A stretch of DNA of 64,000 nucleotides, taken from NCBI GenBank assembly GCA_028285495.1, contig JANQPB010000026.1, forward strand, positions 126,001-190,000. Reading direction: 5' to 3'. The notes under the pieces were generated by a model that was not told where the DNA came from, searched no databases, and saw nothing but the letters and a program-made list of their open reading frames with translations. Below are positions 44,114-52,779 of this stretch, in pieces (positions within the stretch are counted from its first letter, which is position 1; each line of letters starts with the position of its first letter). The position numbers were made by a program, and so were the translations under genes. The DNA comes from Acidimicrobiales bacterium. Its GTDB lineage: Bacteria; Actinomycetota; Acidimicrobiia; Acidimicrobiales; SZUA-35.

Positions 44114-45985
44114 ATGCTGTTGACCCCGGATGACCGCCACCGGTTCCGCGACGGATCCCACGTCGACCTCGCCCGCGTCCTCGGTGCCCATCCGGTCACC
44201 AGCGGGCCGGATGCCGGCGGGGTCTGGTTCGCCGTCTGGGCCCCCAACGCCGACCGCGTCGAGGTCATCGGCGCCTGGAACGGCTGGCAGGGGGCCGACG
44301 ACCTGCTCCACCCGGACGACTCCGGCATCTGGCACGGCGTCGTCACCGGCGCATCGGTCGGCGACGGCTACAAGTACCGGATCCGCAACCGCGACGACGG
44401 CTCGATCACCGACAAGGCCGACCCGTTCGGCTTCGAGTTCGAGGAGCCGCCCCGGACGGCCTCGGTCATCGCCGACCTGGCCTACGGCTGGGGCGACGAC
44501 GAGTGGATGGCCGACCGCCACGCGGCCAACGCCCTCGACGCCCCGATGTCGGTCTACGAGGTCCACCTCGGGTCCTGGCGCTACGAGCCGGGCGGCTACC
44601 GGGCCCTGGCCCACCAGCTGGCCGACTACCTCGACGAGACCGGCTTCACCCACGTCGAGCTGCTCCCCATCATGGAGCACCCCTTCTACGGCTCGTGGGG
44701 CTACCAGACGCTCGGCTACTTCGCCCCCTCGCGCCGCTACGGGCCGCCGATCGACTTCAAGTACCTCGTCGACCACCTGCACCAGCGGGGCCACGGCGTG
44801 ATCCTCGACTGGGTCCCCTCCCACTTCCCGCTCGACCAGTCCGGCCTGGCCCGATTCGACGGCACCCACCTGTACGAGCACGCCGACCCCCGCCTCGGGT
44901 TCCACCCGGACTGGAAGAGCGGCATCTTCAACTACGACCGCCACGAGGTCCGCAGCTTCCTGCTCTCCAGCGCCCTGTGGTGGCTCGGCGAGTACCACGC
45001 CGACGGCCTCCGGGTCGACGCCGTTGCCTCCATGCTCTACCGGGACTACTCGAGGGAGGAGGGACAGTGGATCCCGAACGAGCACGGGGGCCGCGAGAAC
45101 CTCGGGGCGGTGGCGTTCCTCCAGCAGCTCAACCAGTCGGTCTACAACCGGCACCCCGACGTCCAGATGATCGCCGAGGAGTCGACGGCGTGGGGAGGCG
45201 TGTCCCGCCCGACCGACACCGGCGGCCTCGGCTTCGGGATGAAGTGGGACATGGGCTGGATGCACGACACGCTCCAGTTCCTGGCCCGAGACCCGGTCCA
45301 CCGGGCCCACCACCTCGGCGAGGCGACCTTCCGCAACATCTACGCCTTCACCGAGAACTTCGTGCTCCCGCTGTCGCACGACGAGGTCGTGCACGGCAAG
45401 GGCTCGATGGTCAACAAGATGCCCGGCGACCGGTGGCAGCAGCTGGCCAACCTCCGCCTCGTCTACGGCTACCAGTGGGCGGCCCCGGGCAAGCCGCTGC
45501 TGTTCATGGGCGGCGAGTTCGCGGTGTCCGACGAGTGGAGCCACGACGTCGAGCTGGCCTGGGAGCTGCTGCAGTACGACGAGCACAAGGGCATCCAGCG
45601 GCTGGTCGGCGACCTCAACCGCCTCGTTCGGGCCGAGCCGGCCCTGCACCGGGTCGACTTCGAGCACACCGGCCACCGGTCGATCACCGACGACCACACC
45701 AACACCGTCATGTTGTTCGAGCGGCTGGCCCCCGACGACCGGCCGGTCGTCGTCGCCGTCAACTTCACCCCGGTCCCCCGGCCGGGGTATCGGATCGGGG
45801 TCTCGACCGCCGGTGAGTGGACCGAGGTCCTCAACACCGACGCCGAGGCCTACGGCGGATCCGGGCTGGTCAACGACGGACCGATCCAAGCCGAGGCGGC
45901 AGCGGCCCACGGCTCGGAGCTGTCGATCGAGATCGACCTGCCCCCGCTCGGGGTCACGTTCCTGGCCCCGGTCGAGGTCGGGTAG
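44114..45985 (+). CDS. glgB: 1,4-alpha-glucan branching enzyme
   Basis: A 623-residue GH13 branching enzyme. The CBM48 part (GGVWFAVWAPNADRVEVIGA), MSVYEVHLGSWRYEPGGYR, and ELLPIMEHPFYGSWGYQ precede the catalytic residues: Asp in GLRVDAVASMLYRDYSR (about 300), Glu in MIAEESTAWGG (about 354), Asp in VLPLSHDEVVHGKGSM (about 421). It lacks the extra N1 domain of longer GlgB forms. ATG at 44114 is chosen over 44078 because MLLTPDDRHRF is the usual type of start. It adds alpha-1,6 branches to the GlgA product. Confidence 0.94.
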   Translation: MLLTPDDRHRFRDGSHVDLARVLGAHPVTSGPDAGGVWFAVWAPNADRVEVIGAWNGWQGADDLLHPDDSGIWHGVVTGASVGDGYKYRIRNRDDGSITDKADPFGFEFEEPPRTASVIADLAYGWGDDEWMADRHAANALDAPMSVYEVHLGSWRYEPGGYRALAHQLADYLDETGFTHVELLPIMEHPFYGSWGYQTLGYFAPSRRYGPPIDFKYLVDHLHQRGHGVILDWVPSHFPLDQSGLARFDGTHLYEHADPRLGFHPDWKSGIFNYDRHEVRSFLLSSALWWLGEYHADGLRVDAVASMLYRDYSREEGQWIPNEHGGRENLGAVAFLQQLNQSVYNRHPDVQMIAEESTAWGGVSRPTDTGGLGFGMKWDMGWMHDTLQFLARDPVHRAHHLGEATFRNIYAFTENFVLPLSHDEVVHGKGSMVNKMPGDRWQQLANLRLVYGYQWAAPGKPLLFMGGEFAVSDEWSHDVELAWELLQYDEHKGIQRLVGDLNRLVRAEPALHRVDFEHTGHRSITDDHTNTVMLFERLAPDDRPVVVAVNFTPVPRPGYRIGVSTAGEWTEVLNTDAEAYGGSGLVNDGPIQAEAAAAHGSELSIEIDLPPLGVTFLAPVEVG

Positions 45986-46001
45986 CCCGAGGGCCGCTCG
46001 C

Positions 46002-46706
46002 TCAGCCGGCGGCTCCGAGACAGACGATCGAGCCGTTGCTGAGCTCGACGTCGCGTATCGTGCCGAGCGGGCACGCGCCGTCCGGGAGGCGGGCGCCGAT
46101 CACCCGACCGTCGGCGGTGGCCGTGCACGGCACCTCGAGCAGCGCCGGCCCGCTGGTCACGACCACGCAGTCGTTGGCTGCGATCCCGGCGCCGAGCGAC
46201 GGGCCGGGAACCGTCGGGGCGGTCGGCCGGTCGACCGAGTCCCTGGCGTAGGCCGTGAACACGAGGATGGCGGCGAGCAGGCCGAGCACGGCCAGGATCG
46301 GTGCGGCCCGCAGGACCAGCGAGGTCCTGGTCGAGATCTGCTCGAACTGCGCTTCCCGGCGGGCGGCCAGGAACTCCGGGTCGAGCAGCCGGGGATCGAT
46401 CCGCGTGACGCCGTCGATGGTCTCCATGCCCGGACGCTGGCCGTTGGTGCTCGGCGGGCGGAGCCGGCGGTCGTAGTCGGCCCGCCGCTGCTTGTTGCCG
46501 AGCACCTCCCAGGCCTCGTTGACCCGGCGCATCGCCACCTCGGCCTCGGCCGCCTCGGCCGCCGGCTTGGCGCTGTAGCGATCCGGGTGCCACCGCCGGG
46601 CCGCGTCGAGGTAGGCCCGGCGGATCTGGGTGTGATCCGCGCTCGGGGACACGCCGAGGACGCCGTACAGGTCGGTGTGGTTGTTCGCGGGGTTGGCACC
46701 AGCCAC
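46002..46706 (-). CDS. J-domain (DnaJ-like) membrane protein
   Basis: A 234-residue protein. An N-terminal J-domain (TDLYGVLGVSPSADHTQIRR, ARRWHPDRYS with the HPD motif at about 37-39, NEAWEVLGNKQRRADYDRRL) is followed by a cytoplasmic linker. One membrane span (VLRAAPILAVLGLLAAILVF) and a secreted tail with three Cys come next. J-domains recruit Hsp70 (DnaK); here this would happen at the membrane. GTG at 46706 gives a normal J-domain start. It is convergent with glgB. Confidence 0.85.
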   Translation of the reverse strand: MAGANPANNHTDLYGVLGVSPSADHTQIRRAYLDAARRWHPDRYSAKPAAEAAEAEVAMRRVNEAWEVLGNKQRRADYDRRLRPPSTNGQRPGMETIDGVTRIDPRLLDPEFLAARREAQFEQISTRTSLVLRAAPILAVLGLLAAILVFTAYARDSVDRPTAPTVPGPSLGAGIAANDCVVVTSGPALLEVPCTATADGRVIGARLPDGACPLGTIRDVELSNGSIVCLGAAG

Positions 46707-46880
46707 GCCGGGGGCCTCCAGGTCGTCCGCTGGCCAGGCTAGTGGTCCGGAGGGGCGGGGCCCGATCCCGGCGTTCGGCCCCGCCCGGTCGCCGGTGGCG
46801 GATGCACGGGACCGGCGTCGCGGCCCAGGCCGGCGCCTGTCGATGCGACCAGGCCGGTGGCCCGACGGTAGGGTCGCCCC

Positions 46881-47909
46881 ATGCGCCTTGGACTGGGACT
46901 GGGATACTGGTCGGCCGGCCCGCCGGCCGGTGCGGCCGAGCAGATCGCCACCGCCGAGCGACTCGGATTCGACTGCATCTGGACGGCCGAGGCCTACGGC
47001 AGCGACGCCCTGACGCCGCTGGCCTGGTGGGGCTCGGCCACCGACTCGATCGGTCTCGGCACCTCGATCTGCCAGCTGTCGGCCCGCACGCCGGCGGCGA
47101 TGGCCATGGCCGCCATGAGCCTCGATCACCTGTCCGGCGGGCGCTTCCGGCTGGGGCTCGGCGCCTCCGGCCCCCAGGTCGTCGAAGGCTGGTATGGCAT
47201 GCCGTACCCGAAGCCGCTGGCCCGCACCCGGGAGTACGTCGAGATCATCCGCAAGATCCTGGCCCGCGACGAGCCGGTCGCCTACGACGGGAAGCACTAC
47301 CAGCTCCCCCACCCGGGCGGCACGGGGCTCGGCAAGCCGCTCAAGTCGACCGTCCACCCGCTGCGGAGCGACATTCCGATCTACCTCGGCGCCGAGGGCC
47401 CGAAGAACGTCGCCCTGACGGCGGAGATCGCCGACGGGTGGTTGCCCCTGTTCTTCGCCCCGAAGGACAACCAGTTCTACCTCGACGCCCTGACCGAGGG
47501 GTTCGGCCGGCCGGGGGCGCAGCGCAGCCTCGACGACTTCGACGTCGCCGCCGTCGTCCCGGTGGTCATCGACGACGACGTCGAGGCCGCAGCCGACGCC
47601 ATCCGGCCGATGCTGGCCCTCTACGCCGGCGGCATGGGGGCCAGGGAGGCCAACTTCCACCTCGACGTGTTCAGCCGGATGGGCTACGAGGGAGCCTGCG
47701 CCAAGATCCAGGATCTGTACCTGGCCGGGGACAAGCGGGCGGCGATCGCCGCGGTCCCGACCGACATGGTCGAGGCCGTCGCCCTCGTCGGGCCACAGGA
47801 CAAGATCGCCGACGACCTGGCCGCGTGGCGGGAGAGCGTCGTGACGACGCTCGTGATCAGCGGCCCGCCGGCACTCCTGACCTCGGTGGCCGAGCTGGCC
47901 GCAGGCTGA
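46881..47909 (+). CDS. LLM-class F420-dependent oxidoreductase
   Basis: A 342-residue TIM-barrel protein of the luciferase-like monooxygenase class. Markers are MRLGLGLGYWSAGPPAGAAE, FDCIWTAEAYGSDALTPLAW, IGLGTSICQLSARTPAAMAM, RFRLGLGASGPQVVEGWYG, and IPIYLGAEGPKNVALTAEIA with DGWLPLFF. This subgroup generally uses F420 rather than FMN. Substrate unknown. ATG at 46881. Its last 50 bases overlap the end of the convergent membrane protein gene. Confidence 0.88.
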   Translation: MRLGLGLGYWSAGPPAGAAEQIATAERLGFDCIWTAEAYGSDALTPLAWWGSATDSIGLGTSICQLSARTPAAMAMAAMSLDHLSGGRFRLGLGASGPQVVEGWYGMPYPKPLARTREYVEIIRKILARDEPVAYDGKHYQLPHPGGTGLGKPLKSTVHPLRSDIPIYLGAEGPKNVALTAEIADGWLPLFFAPKDNQFYLDALTEGFGRPGAQRSLDDFDVAAVVPVVIDDDVEAAADAIRPMLALYAGGMGAREANFHLDVFSRMGYEGACAKIQDLYLAGDKRAAIAAVPTDMVEAVALVGPQDKIADDLAAWRESVVTTLVISGPPALLTSVAELAAG

Positions 47910-48636
47910 AGCCGGCCCGCCCGACCACGCCGACCGTCGCCGCGCCGGCCACCGGCTCGGGCGGCGGCACGGGGGCCCACAGCGGCGCCGGTTCGACGAA
48001 CGGGTCCATCCGGGCTGCGGCCGTGGCGGCCCAGGCCAGCAGGACGCCCTCGACGGCCAGCAACGGCGAGGCCATCCCCGCCGGGTGCACGACGTGCAGC
48101 CACCCGATCGAGAGCTGGAAGACGACGGCGATGGCGAGCACAGCTAGCGGACCGCCGTGACCCGAGCGGCACCGCAGCAGCGCCCTCGGCAGGGCCAACC
48201 CGCCGACCAGACCGAGGACGGCGGCGATCGGCAGCACGATCTCGAGGGGGCCGAGCCCGATGGCGGCGGCCGCCGCCATCAGCATCGCGAGCGCACCGGC
48301 GGCGGCGTGGCCGGCCAGCCAGCCGAAGCGAGCGGCCGCCGCGGCGACCGGGACATCGACCGCTTCCGGGGCGAGATCGACGACCGGACCGTCGAGCGAG
48401 CGGCCGACGGCGGCCTCCGGCGGTTCCCGGTCGGCAGGCGTCTGCTGGCGGACGGCGGCACTGGCGCCGATGAGGATCGTGAACACGGCGAGCAGCAACG
48501 AGATGGCCTGCGTCCGCCCGAGGGCGAGGGCGAGCGAGGTCTCACCGGTCTCCCGGAAGCCGGTGGTGGCCAGGCCGATCCAGATCAGCGACGCCGCCGG
48601 CAACAGCCAGGCCCCGAACAGGACCCGCAGGACCAT
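47857..48636 (-). CDS. multi-span membrane protein of unknown function
   Basis: About 259 residues with six or more hydrophobic spans (FGAWLLPAASLIWIGLA, TQAISLLLAVFTILIGASAA, HAAAGALAMLMAAAAAIG, IVLPIAAVLGLVGGLAL, LAVLAIAVVFQLSIGWLHVV, LAVEGVLLAWAATAAA). No motif recognised. ATG at 48636 is preferred; GTG at 48702 is possible. The C-terminal 17 codons overlap the LLM gene on the other strand; a Pro/Arg-rich tail (LRPARPPRSGVPAG) suggests the true C-terminus may be degenerate. Confidence 0.6.
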   Translation of the reverse strand: MVLRVLFGAWLLPAASLIWIGLATTGFRETGETSLALALGRTQAISLLLAVFTILIGASAAVRQQTPADREPPEAAVGRSLDGPVVDLAPEAVDVPVAAAAARFGWLAGHAAAGALAMLMAAAAAIGLGPLEIVLPIAAVLGLVGGLALPRALLRCRSGHGGPLAVLAIAVVFQLSIGWLHVVHPAGMASPLLAVEGVLLAWAATAAARMDPFVEPAPLWAPVPPPEPVAGAATVGVVGRAGFSLRPARPPRSGVPAGR

Positions 48637-48782
48637 CGACCGGGTGACGGACGCCTCCAAGGTCTCGCAGATCGATCGTGCTGGCACCCCGGAGCTGTCC
48701 ACGCTTCAGGGGTCGGTCAACCTGGGCCGCCCTTGAGGCGCGAGCCACCACCCTTCATCCAATCGTCTCGTTGTCGCCGGGG

Positions 48783-49646
48783 TCAGCCGATGGCCAGCCC
48801 GACGGCCAGGAGCAGCCCGGTGACGAGCTGGGTGCGGCCGGTGGCGCCGAGGGTGGGGATCAGGTCGGAGCCGGTGGCGCCCCCGAGGACCTGCCGCATC
48901 GGCCCGATGGCGGTGGCCAGGCCGACGAGCCCGATCAGCGCCGGCGGGCGGGCGAAGCCGCAGGCCACCACCCCGAGGCCGGCGCCGAGCAGCAGCCCGA
49001 CGTAGAGGGTACGGGTGGCCGGGTCACCGATGCGGACGGCCAGCGTGCGCTTGCCCGAGGCGGTGTCGCCGGGGATGTCACGGAGGTTGTTGATCACGAG
49101 GAGGGCGACCGCGAGCAGACCGACCGGTACCGCGGCGACGACGGCCAGACCGGTGATCCGCTCGACGTGCACGTAGGCCGACCCGACGGTGGCCACCAGT
49201 CCGAAGAACACGAACACGAAGACCTCGCCGAGCCCGAGGTAGCCGTAGGGCTTCGGACCGCCGGTGTAGGCCCAGCCGGCGACGATCGAGACTGCTCCGA
49301 CGACGAGCAGCTCTGGCCCGACGGCGAGGGCGAGGAGCAGCCCGACGACGGCTGCGACCCCGAAGGCCGCGGCCGCCGCCCGCTTGACCTGACCGACGGT
49401 CGCCAGCCCGCCGCCGACGAGCCGGACCGGGCCGACACGGCGCTCGTCGGTGCCTCGCTCGCCGTCGGCGTAGTCGTTCACGTAGTTGGTGCCGACCTGC
49501 AGGGCGAGCGACACGACCAGTGCGGCGGCAGCCCGCCACCAGATCGGCCACGCCTCCAGCGTTGCGGTGCCGACCGCGACCGGAACGACCGCAGCCGGCA
49601 GGGTGCGGGGCCGGGCGCCGGCCAACCACACGGACGGTGCCGGCAT
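48783..49646 (-). CDS. menA: 1,4-dihydroxy-2-naphthoate polyprenyltransferase
   Basis: A 287-residue UbiA-family membrane enzyme. The start WLAGARPRTLPAAVVPVAVG is typical of MenA. NYVNDYADGERGTDE is the first Asp-rich motif and VINNLRDIPGDTASGKRTLA the second. Eight to nine spans. It joins the polyprenyl chain to dihydroxynaphthoate in menaquinone synthesis. The gene shows a menaquinone-using respiratory chain. ATG at 49646. It is followed by the membrane protein on the same strand, 147 bases on. Confidence 0.93.
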   Translation of the reverse strand: MPAPSVWLAGARPRTLPAAVVPVAVGTATLEAWPIWWRAAAALVVSLALQVGTNYVNDYADGERGTDERRVGPVRLVGGGLATVGQVKRAAAAAFGVAAVVGLLLALAVGPELLVVGAVSIVAGWAYTGGPKPYGYLGLGEVFVFVFFGLVATVGSAYVHVERITGLAVVAAVPVGLLAVALLVINNLRDIPGDTASGKRTLAVRIGDPATRTLYVGLLLGAGLGVVACGFARPPALIGLVGLATAIGPMRQVLGGATGSDLIPTLGATGRTQLVTGLLLAVGLAIG

Positions 49647-49761
49647 CAGCCGCCCCGCGCCGGGTTCGGTGCCGGTCCGGGTCCGGCCGTCGTGCTCGAC
49701 ATCATCCCGGGCACTGTAGTGAGTGGCGGGCGGCCGACCCCGCCTCGGCCGACGCAGGTGG

Positions 49762-51003
49762 TCAGAACGCGGTGCCGCCCCGGTAGTACCCGTCGGGGAT
49801 CAGGAATCCTCGGGTCAGGCGGGCCATCGGTGTGTCGAGCTCGGTGAGGTGATCGGCGATGGCCCGCAGGGTGTCGCCCAGGGCCGTGCCGCCGAAGATC
49901 CAGTCGTTGAGGGCGTCATGGTCGGGCGCACCGGGCCCTGGCTGGGCTGCGACCGCCTCGTGATAGAAGGTGCGGAGGTCATCGGCCAGGTGACGGATGA
50001 GAACCGGCATGTCGAAGGCCCAGTCGATCCCGACGTCCGGAGCCGCCCCGACGTCCCCGCCGTCGGCGATCGCCCCGAGCGCCGAGGCCACCTCCCGGAC
50101 CTCGTCGACGCCGGCTCCCGTGGCCCCGAACAGGGTCCGGCCCCTGGCGGCGCGGGTCTCGGCCGACCAGGGCGCCAGGCGGGCCACCTCGGCCAGCAGC
50201 CGCTCCGACAGCGAGCCGTCGTCGGTCGCGGCGATGCTGAGCGGGCAGGCCCAGGCGCCGGGCCCGGCCCGGGTCGGGGCCTCGATCGGGTAGTCCTCGA
50301 TCGTCGGCTCGGTCGCCGTGCGCAGCAGGACGAAGGCGGCCAGGAGGACTTCGGTCTGGAACGCCGGATCGCCGGCGGCACCGAGCGGGCGACCGAGGTC
50401 GAACGGCACCCACAGCGCCCGCGGCGGGCGGACGGCCACGGTCTGCTCCCGCACCAGGCTGATCGAGGTGGTGGCCACCCCGGCCCGCTCGATGGCGTTG
50501 GCGAGGGCGCCGACCGCGCCCGTGCAGATCGGTCAGACGGGGACCAGCAGCACGACGTCGACGCCGTCGGCCGCCAGCAGTCGCCCGACCTCCTCCCCGG
50601 TGACGGCCAGGGCCTCGTGGTTCGGCTGGGCGCCCATGAAGCTGTAGTGCCACGGCGAGATGCCGCCGATCCTGCCTGCCTGGGCCAGCTCGCGGAGCCG
50701 GTCGATCGGGAACCAGATGTTGTGGTCCTGCTGGAAGGCGCTTCGGTCGAAGTTGGTGCTCACGTGGGAGGCGACGAGATCGGCGACGTCGACGTCGGCC
50801 GGCAGCAGCCGGTAGTCGACCGCGCCGGGCGTGAATCGGGCGTCGTCGCGGCGATGCAGCCCGGCGGTCGACACGATGGCCACCGTGGCCGCCCGCAACG
50901 GGGGCGGCTCGACCCACGGGGCCGGGTCGAGGGGGCGCATGGAGTCGGCCCAGCCCCGGATGAACTCGGCCTCGCTCGGATGCAGGTCGCTGAGACGGAC
51001 CAT
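49762..51003 (-). CDS. GrdB/PrdB-family selenoprotein (in-frame TGA as Sec at residue 157)
   Basis: One 414-codon frame from ATG 51003 to 49762, interrupted only by TGA at 50533-50535. Both halves are in the same frame and together make a protein of the glycine/betaine/sarcosine/D-proline reductase selenoprotein B family. Before the stop: FIRGWADSMRPLD, VAIVSTAGLHRRDDARFTPG, DVDVADLVASHVSTNFDR and DVVLLVPV. After it: PICTGAVGALANAIERAGVA and TTSISLVREQT. The UxxC context (U-P-I-C) is where relatives have Sec or Cys. A bSECIS-like hairpin follows at 50505-50521. Relatives reduce or bind amino-acid-derived substrates via a redox pair; the substrate here is unknown. It is divergent from an amino-acid-oxidase-like FAD protein. 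A plain nonsense mutation is the alternative. Confidence 0.82.
50505..50521 (-). promoter_or_regulatory. candidate bacterial SECIS hairpin
   Basis: On the coding strand GGGCGC-GGTCG-GCGCCC: a perfect 6-bp stem with a 5-base loop. The stem starts 11 bases after the TGA and the loop 17 bases after it. The loop carries GGUC, the SelB-contact sequence known from the E. coli fdhF element. Position, stem length and loop G all fit the bacterial SECIS rule. Confidence 0.7.
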
Positions 51004-51248
51004 CAGTGGCCGGAACGGCGACCGTGATCGGGAGCCGGGACGCTCGAGGTGGGCATCGGCCGACTCTAGGTCGACGAGTCTCCGGTGGCCATCCGGGGGC
51101 TCCTGGGCGGCGATGGCCCAGCTAAGCCATGCTGGTGGTCATGGTCATCGTCGCCACGTCCCGGTGTCGGCCCCGGCGTCGGACGCCGGCCGGAGGGCAG
51201 CGGTCGTGAGGCCGTCATGATCAGCGTCGCAGTCCTGAGGCCGTCGTC

Positions 51249-52448
51249 GTGAGGGTCGCGGTCGTCGGGGCCGGGATCGTCGGGGTCACGGCCGCGCTGA
51301 CCCTGGCCGAGGCCGGCGCGGAGGTGGTGGTGCTCGAGTCGGGCACCGTGGCCGGCGAGGCCTCCGGTCTCAACGCCGGAGTGGTCGGCGGCGGGGGCTG
51401 GGGCGACGAGCCCGACGTCGACGTCGCCCTGAAGATGGGCAGCCGGGAGCGCTTCCTCGATCTCGCCGACGGCCGAGGCCACGACATCGGGCTCGACCGG
51501 ACCGGCACGCTGACCGTCGTCCGAACCGAGCGCGAGCTGGCGTGGGCCGAAGCGACCGTGGCGGCCGAACGGGCGGTCGGCCGACTGGTCGAGCTGCTCG
51601 ACGATGGGGATCTGCGGCGGCTGGAGCCCGCGCTCGATCCCGGGCTGCTCGGAGCCGTCCTCGACTCGCTGGCGATCCGGGCCGAGCCGGTGGCGGCCAC
51701 CGAGGCGTTTGCCATCGAGGCACGGCGAGCGGGGGCGGACATCCGCAGCGGTTGGGCGGTCACGGGGCTGGCGCCGGCCGCCGGTGGCGGCTGGGACCTC
51801 AGCGGCGGGGGGACGGGGACCGGCGTCGGGGCCGATGTGGTCGTGCTCGCCGCCGGTCCCTGGTGCGGCCGGCTCGGCCGCCTGCTCGGCGTCGACATCC
51901 CGATCGTCCCCGTCCGGGGCCAGATGTGGGCCTCGCCGGCCATGCCGCCGGTCCTGCGCCACGCCTTGGCGGCGGCGGAATCACCGACCGACTGGGCCGA
52001 TCCGGCGACGGCGACGACCCCGCCCTTCCTGACCGAGGTCGACCATCGCAGGCTGACCCGTCACCTCTACGGTCGGCAGCGCCCGAACGGCGAGCTGGTC
52101 TTCGGCGGCGACCGTGTGCTCGTCGCCGAGCCCGGTGGTGACCGCACCGCGGACCAAGACGGCATCGACGTCAACCACCGCCACGTCGCCGAGCTGCTGC
52201 CCGTCGTCGCCGACCGGCCGATCACCCGGACGTGGACCGGGCTCATGCCCTTCAGCCTCGACGGTCGGCCGCTCATCGGGCCCCTCGCCGGGTTCGCCGG
52301 GCTGTTCGTCGCCGGCGGGCTCGCCTCGTCCGGGTTCGGACGGGGGCCGATGACCGGAGGGCTCGTCGCCGACCTGGTCCTCGGGCGGGATCCGGGCATC
52401 GACCTGACCCCGGTCCTGCCAGGCGGCCGCGTCCGGGCCATCGGCTGA
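51249..52448 (+). CDS. FAD-dependent amino-acid-oxidase-like oxidoreductase (DAO family)
   Basis: A 399-residue flavoprotein. The N-terminal dinucleotide-binding motif is VAVVGAGIVGVTAALTLAEA with the acidic end EVVVLESG. ADVVVLAAGPWCGRLGRLL and IVPVRGQMW are typical of glycine/D-amino-acid oxidases and dehydrogenases. The C-terminal TRTWTGLMPFSLDGRPLIGP and LFVAGGLASSGFGRGPMTGG complete the FAD fold. The substrate is probably an amino acid or N-methyl amino acid; it cannot be fixed. GTG at 51249. It is divergent from the selenoprotein gene, 245 bases away. Confidence 0.87.
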   Translation: MRVAVVGAGIVGVTAALTLAEAGAEVVVLESGTVAGEASGLNAGVVGGGGWGDEPDVDVALKMGSRERFLDLADGRGHDIGLDRTGTLTVVRTERELAWAEATVAAERAVGRLVELLDDGDLRRLEPALDPGLLGAVLDSLAIRAEPVAATEAFAIEARRAGADIRSGWAVTGLAPAAGGGWDLSGGGTGTGVGADVVVLAAGPWCGRLGRLLGVDIPIVPVRGQMWASPAMPPVLRHALAAAESPTDWADPATATTPPFLTEVDHRRLTRHLYGRQRPNGELVFGGDRVLVAEPGGDRTADQDGIDVNHRHVAELLPVVADRPITRTWTGLMPFSLDGRPLIGPLAGFAGLFVAGGLASSGFGRGPMTGGLVADLVLGRDPGIDLTPVLPGGRVRAIG

Positions 52449-52476
52449 CCGGGGGCACGCCGCTCGGCGGCCCCGA

Positions 52477-52779
52477 TCAGGACGCGGTGAGGGGGCGGTC
52501 GAGCAGCTCGATCTCGACGAACGACACGACCCCGTCGGTCCGGTTGGCCACGTCGTGCTCGACCCCGGCGGCGCGGGCGTAGGTGGCGCCGACCGCCAGC
52601 GGCGCCTCGACGACGTCGCCGTCCGGGGTGGAGATCGTCAGCACCCCGCCGGTGAGCGGCACGACGATGTAGTCGTACCCGTGCACGTGCCGGCCGGTGT
52701 TGGTGCCGGGCGGGAAGTCCCAGCGGGTGACGCGGACCGTCCCGTCGTCGATCTGGACGATGGCGGTCGCCGGCTCCAT
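52477..52779 (-). CDS. small cupin-domain protein
   Basis: A 100-residue single cupin. VRVTRWDFPPGTNTGRHVHG and YDYIVVPLTGG give motif 1 (a G-x5-H-x-H-like pattern with Tyr/Asp), and GATYARAAGVEHDVANRTDG gives motif 2 with a His. Probably metal-binding. Its ATG overlaps the murF stop (TGATG), so it is translated from the murF message. There is no known link between the two functions. Confidence 0.8.
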   Translation of the reverse strand: MEPATAIVQIDDGTVRVTRWDFPPGTNTGRHVHGYDYIVVPLTGGVLTISTPDGDVVEAPLAVGATYARAAGVEHDVANRTDGVVSFVEIELLDRPLTAS

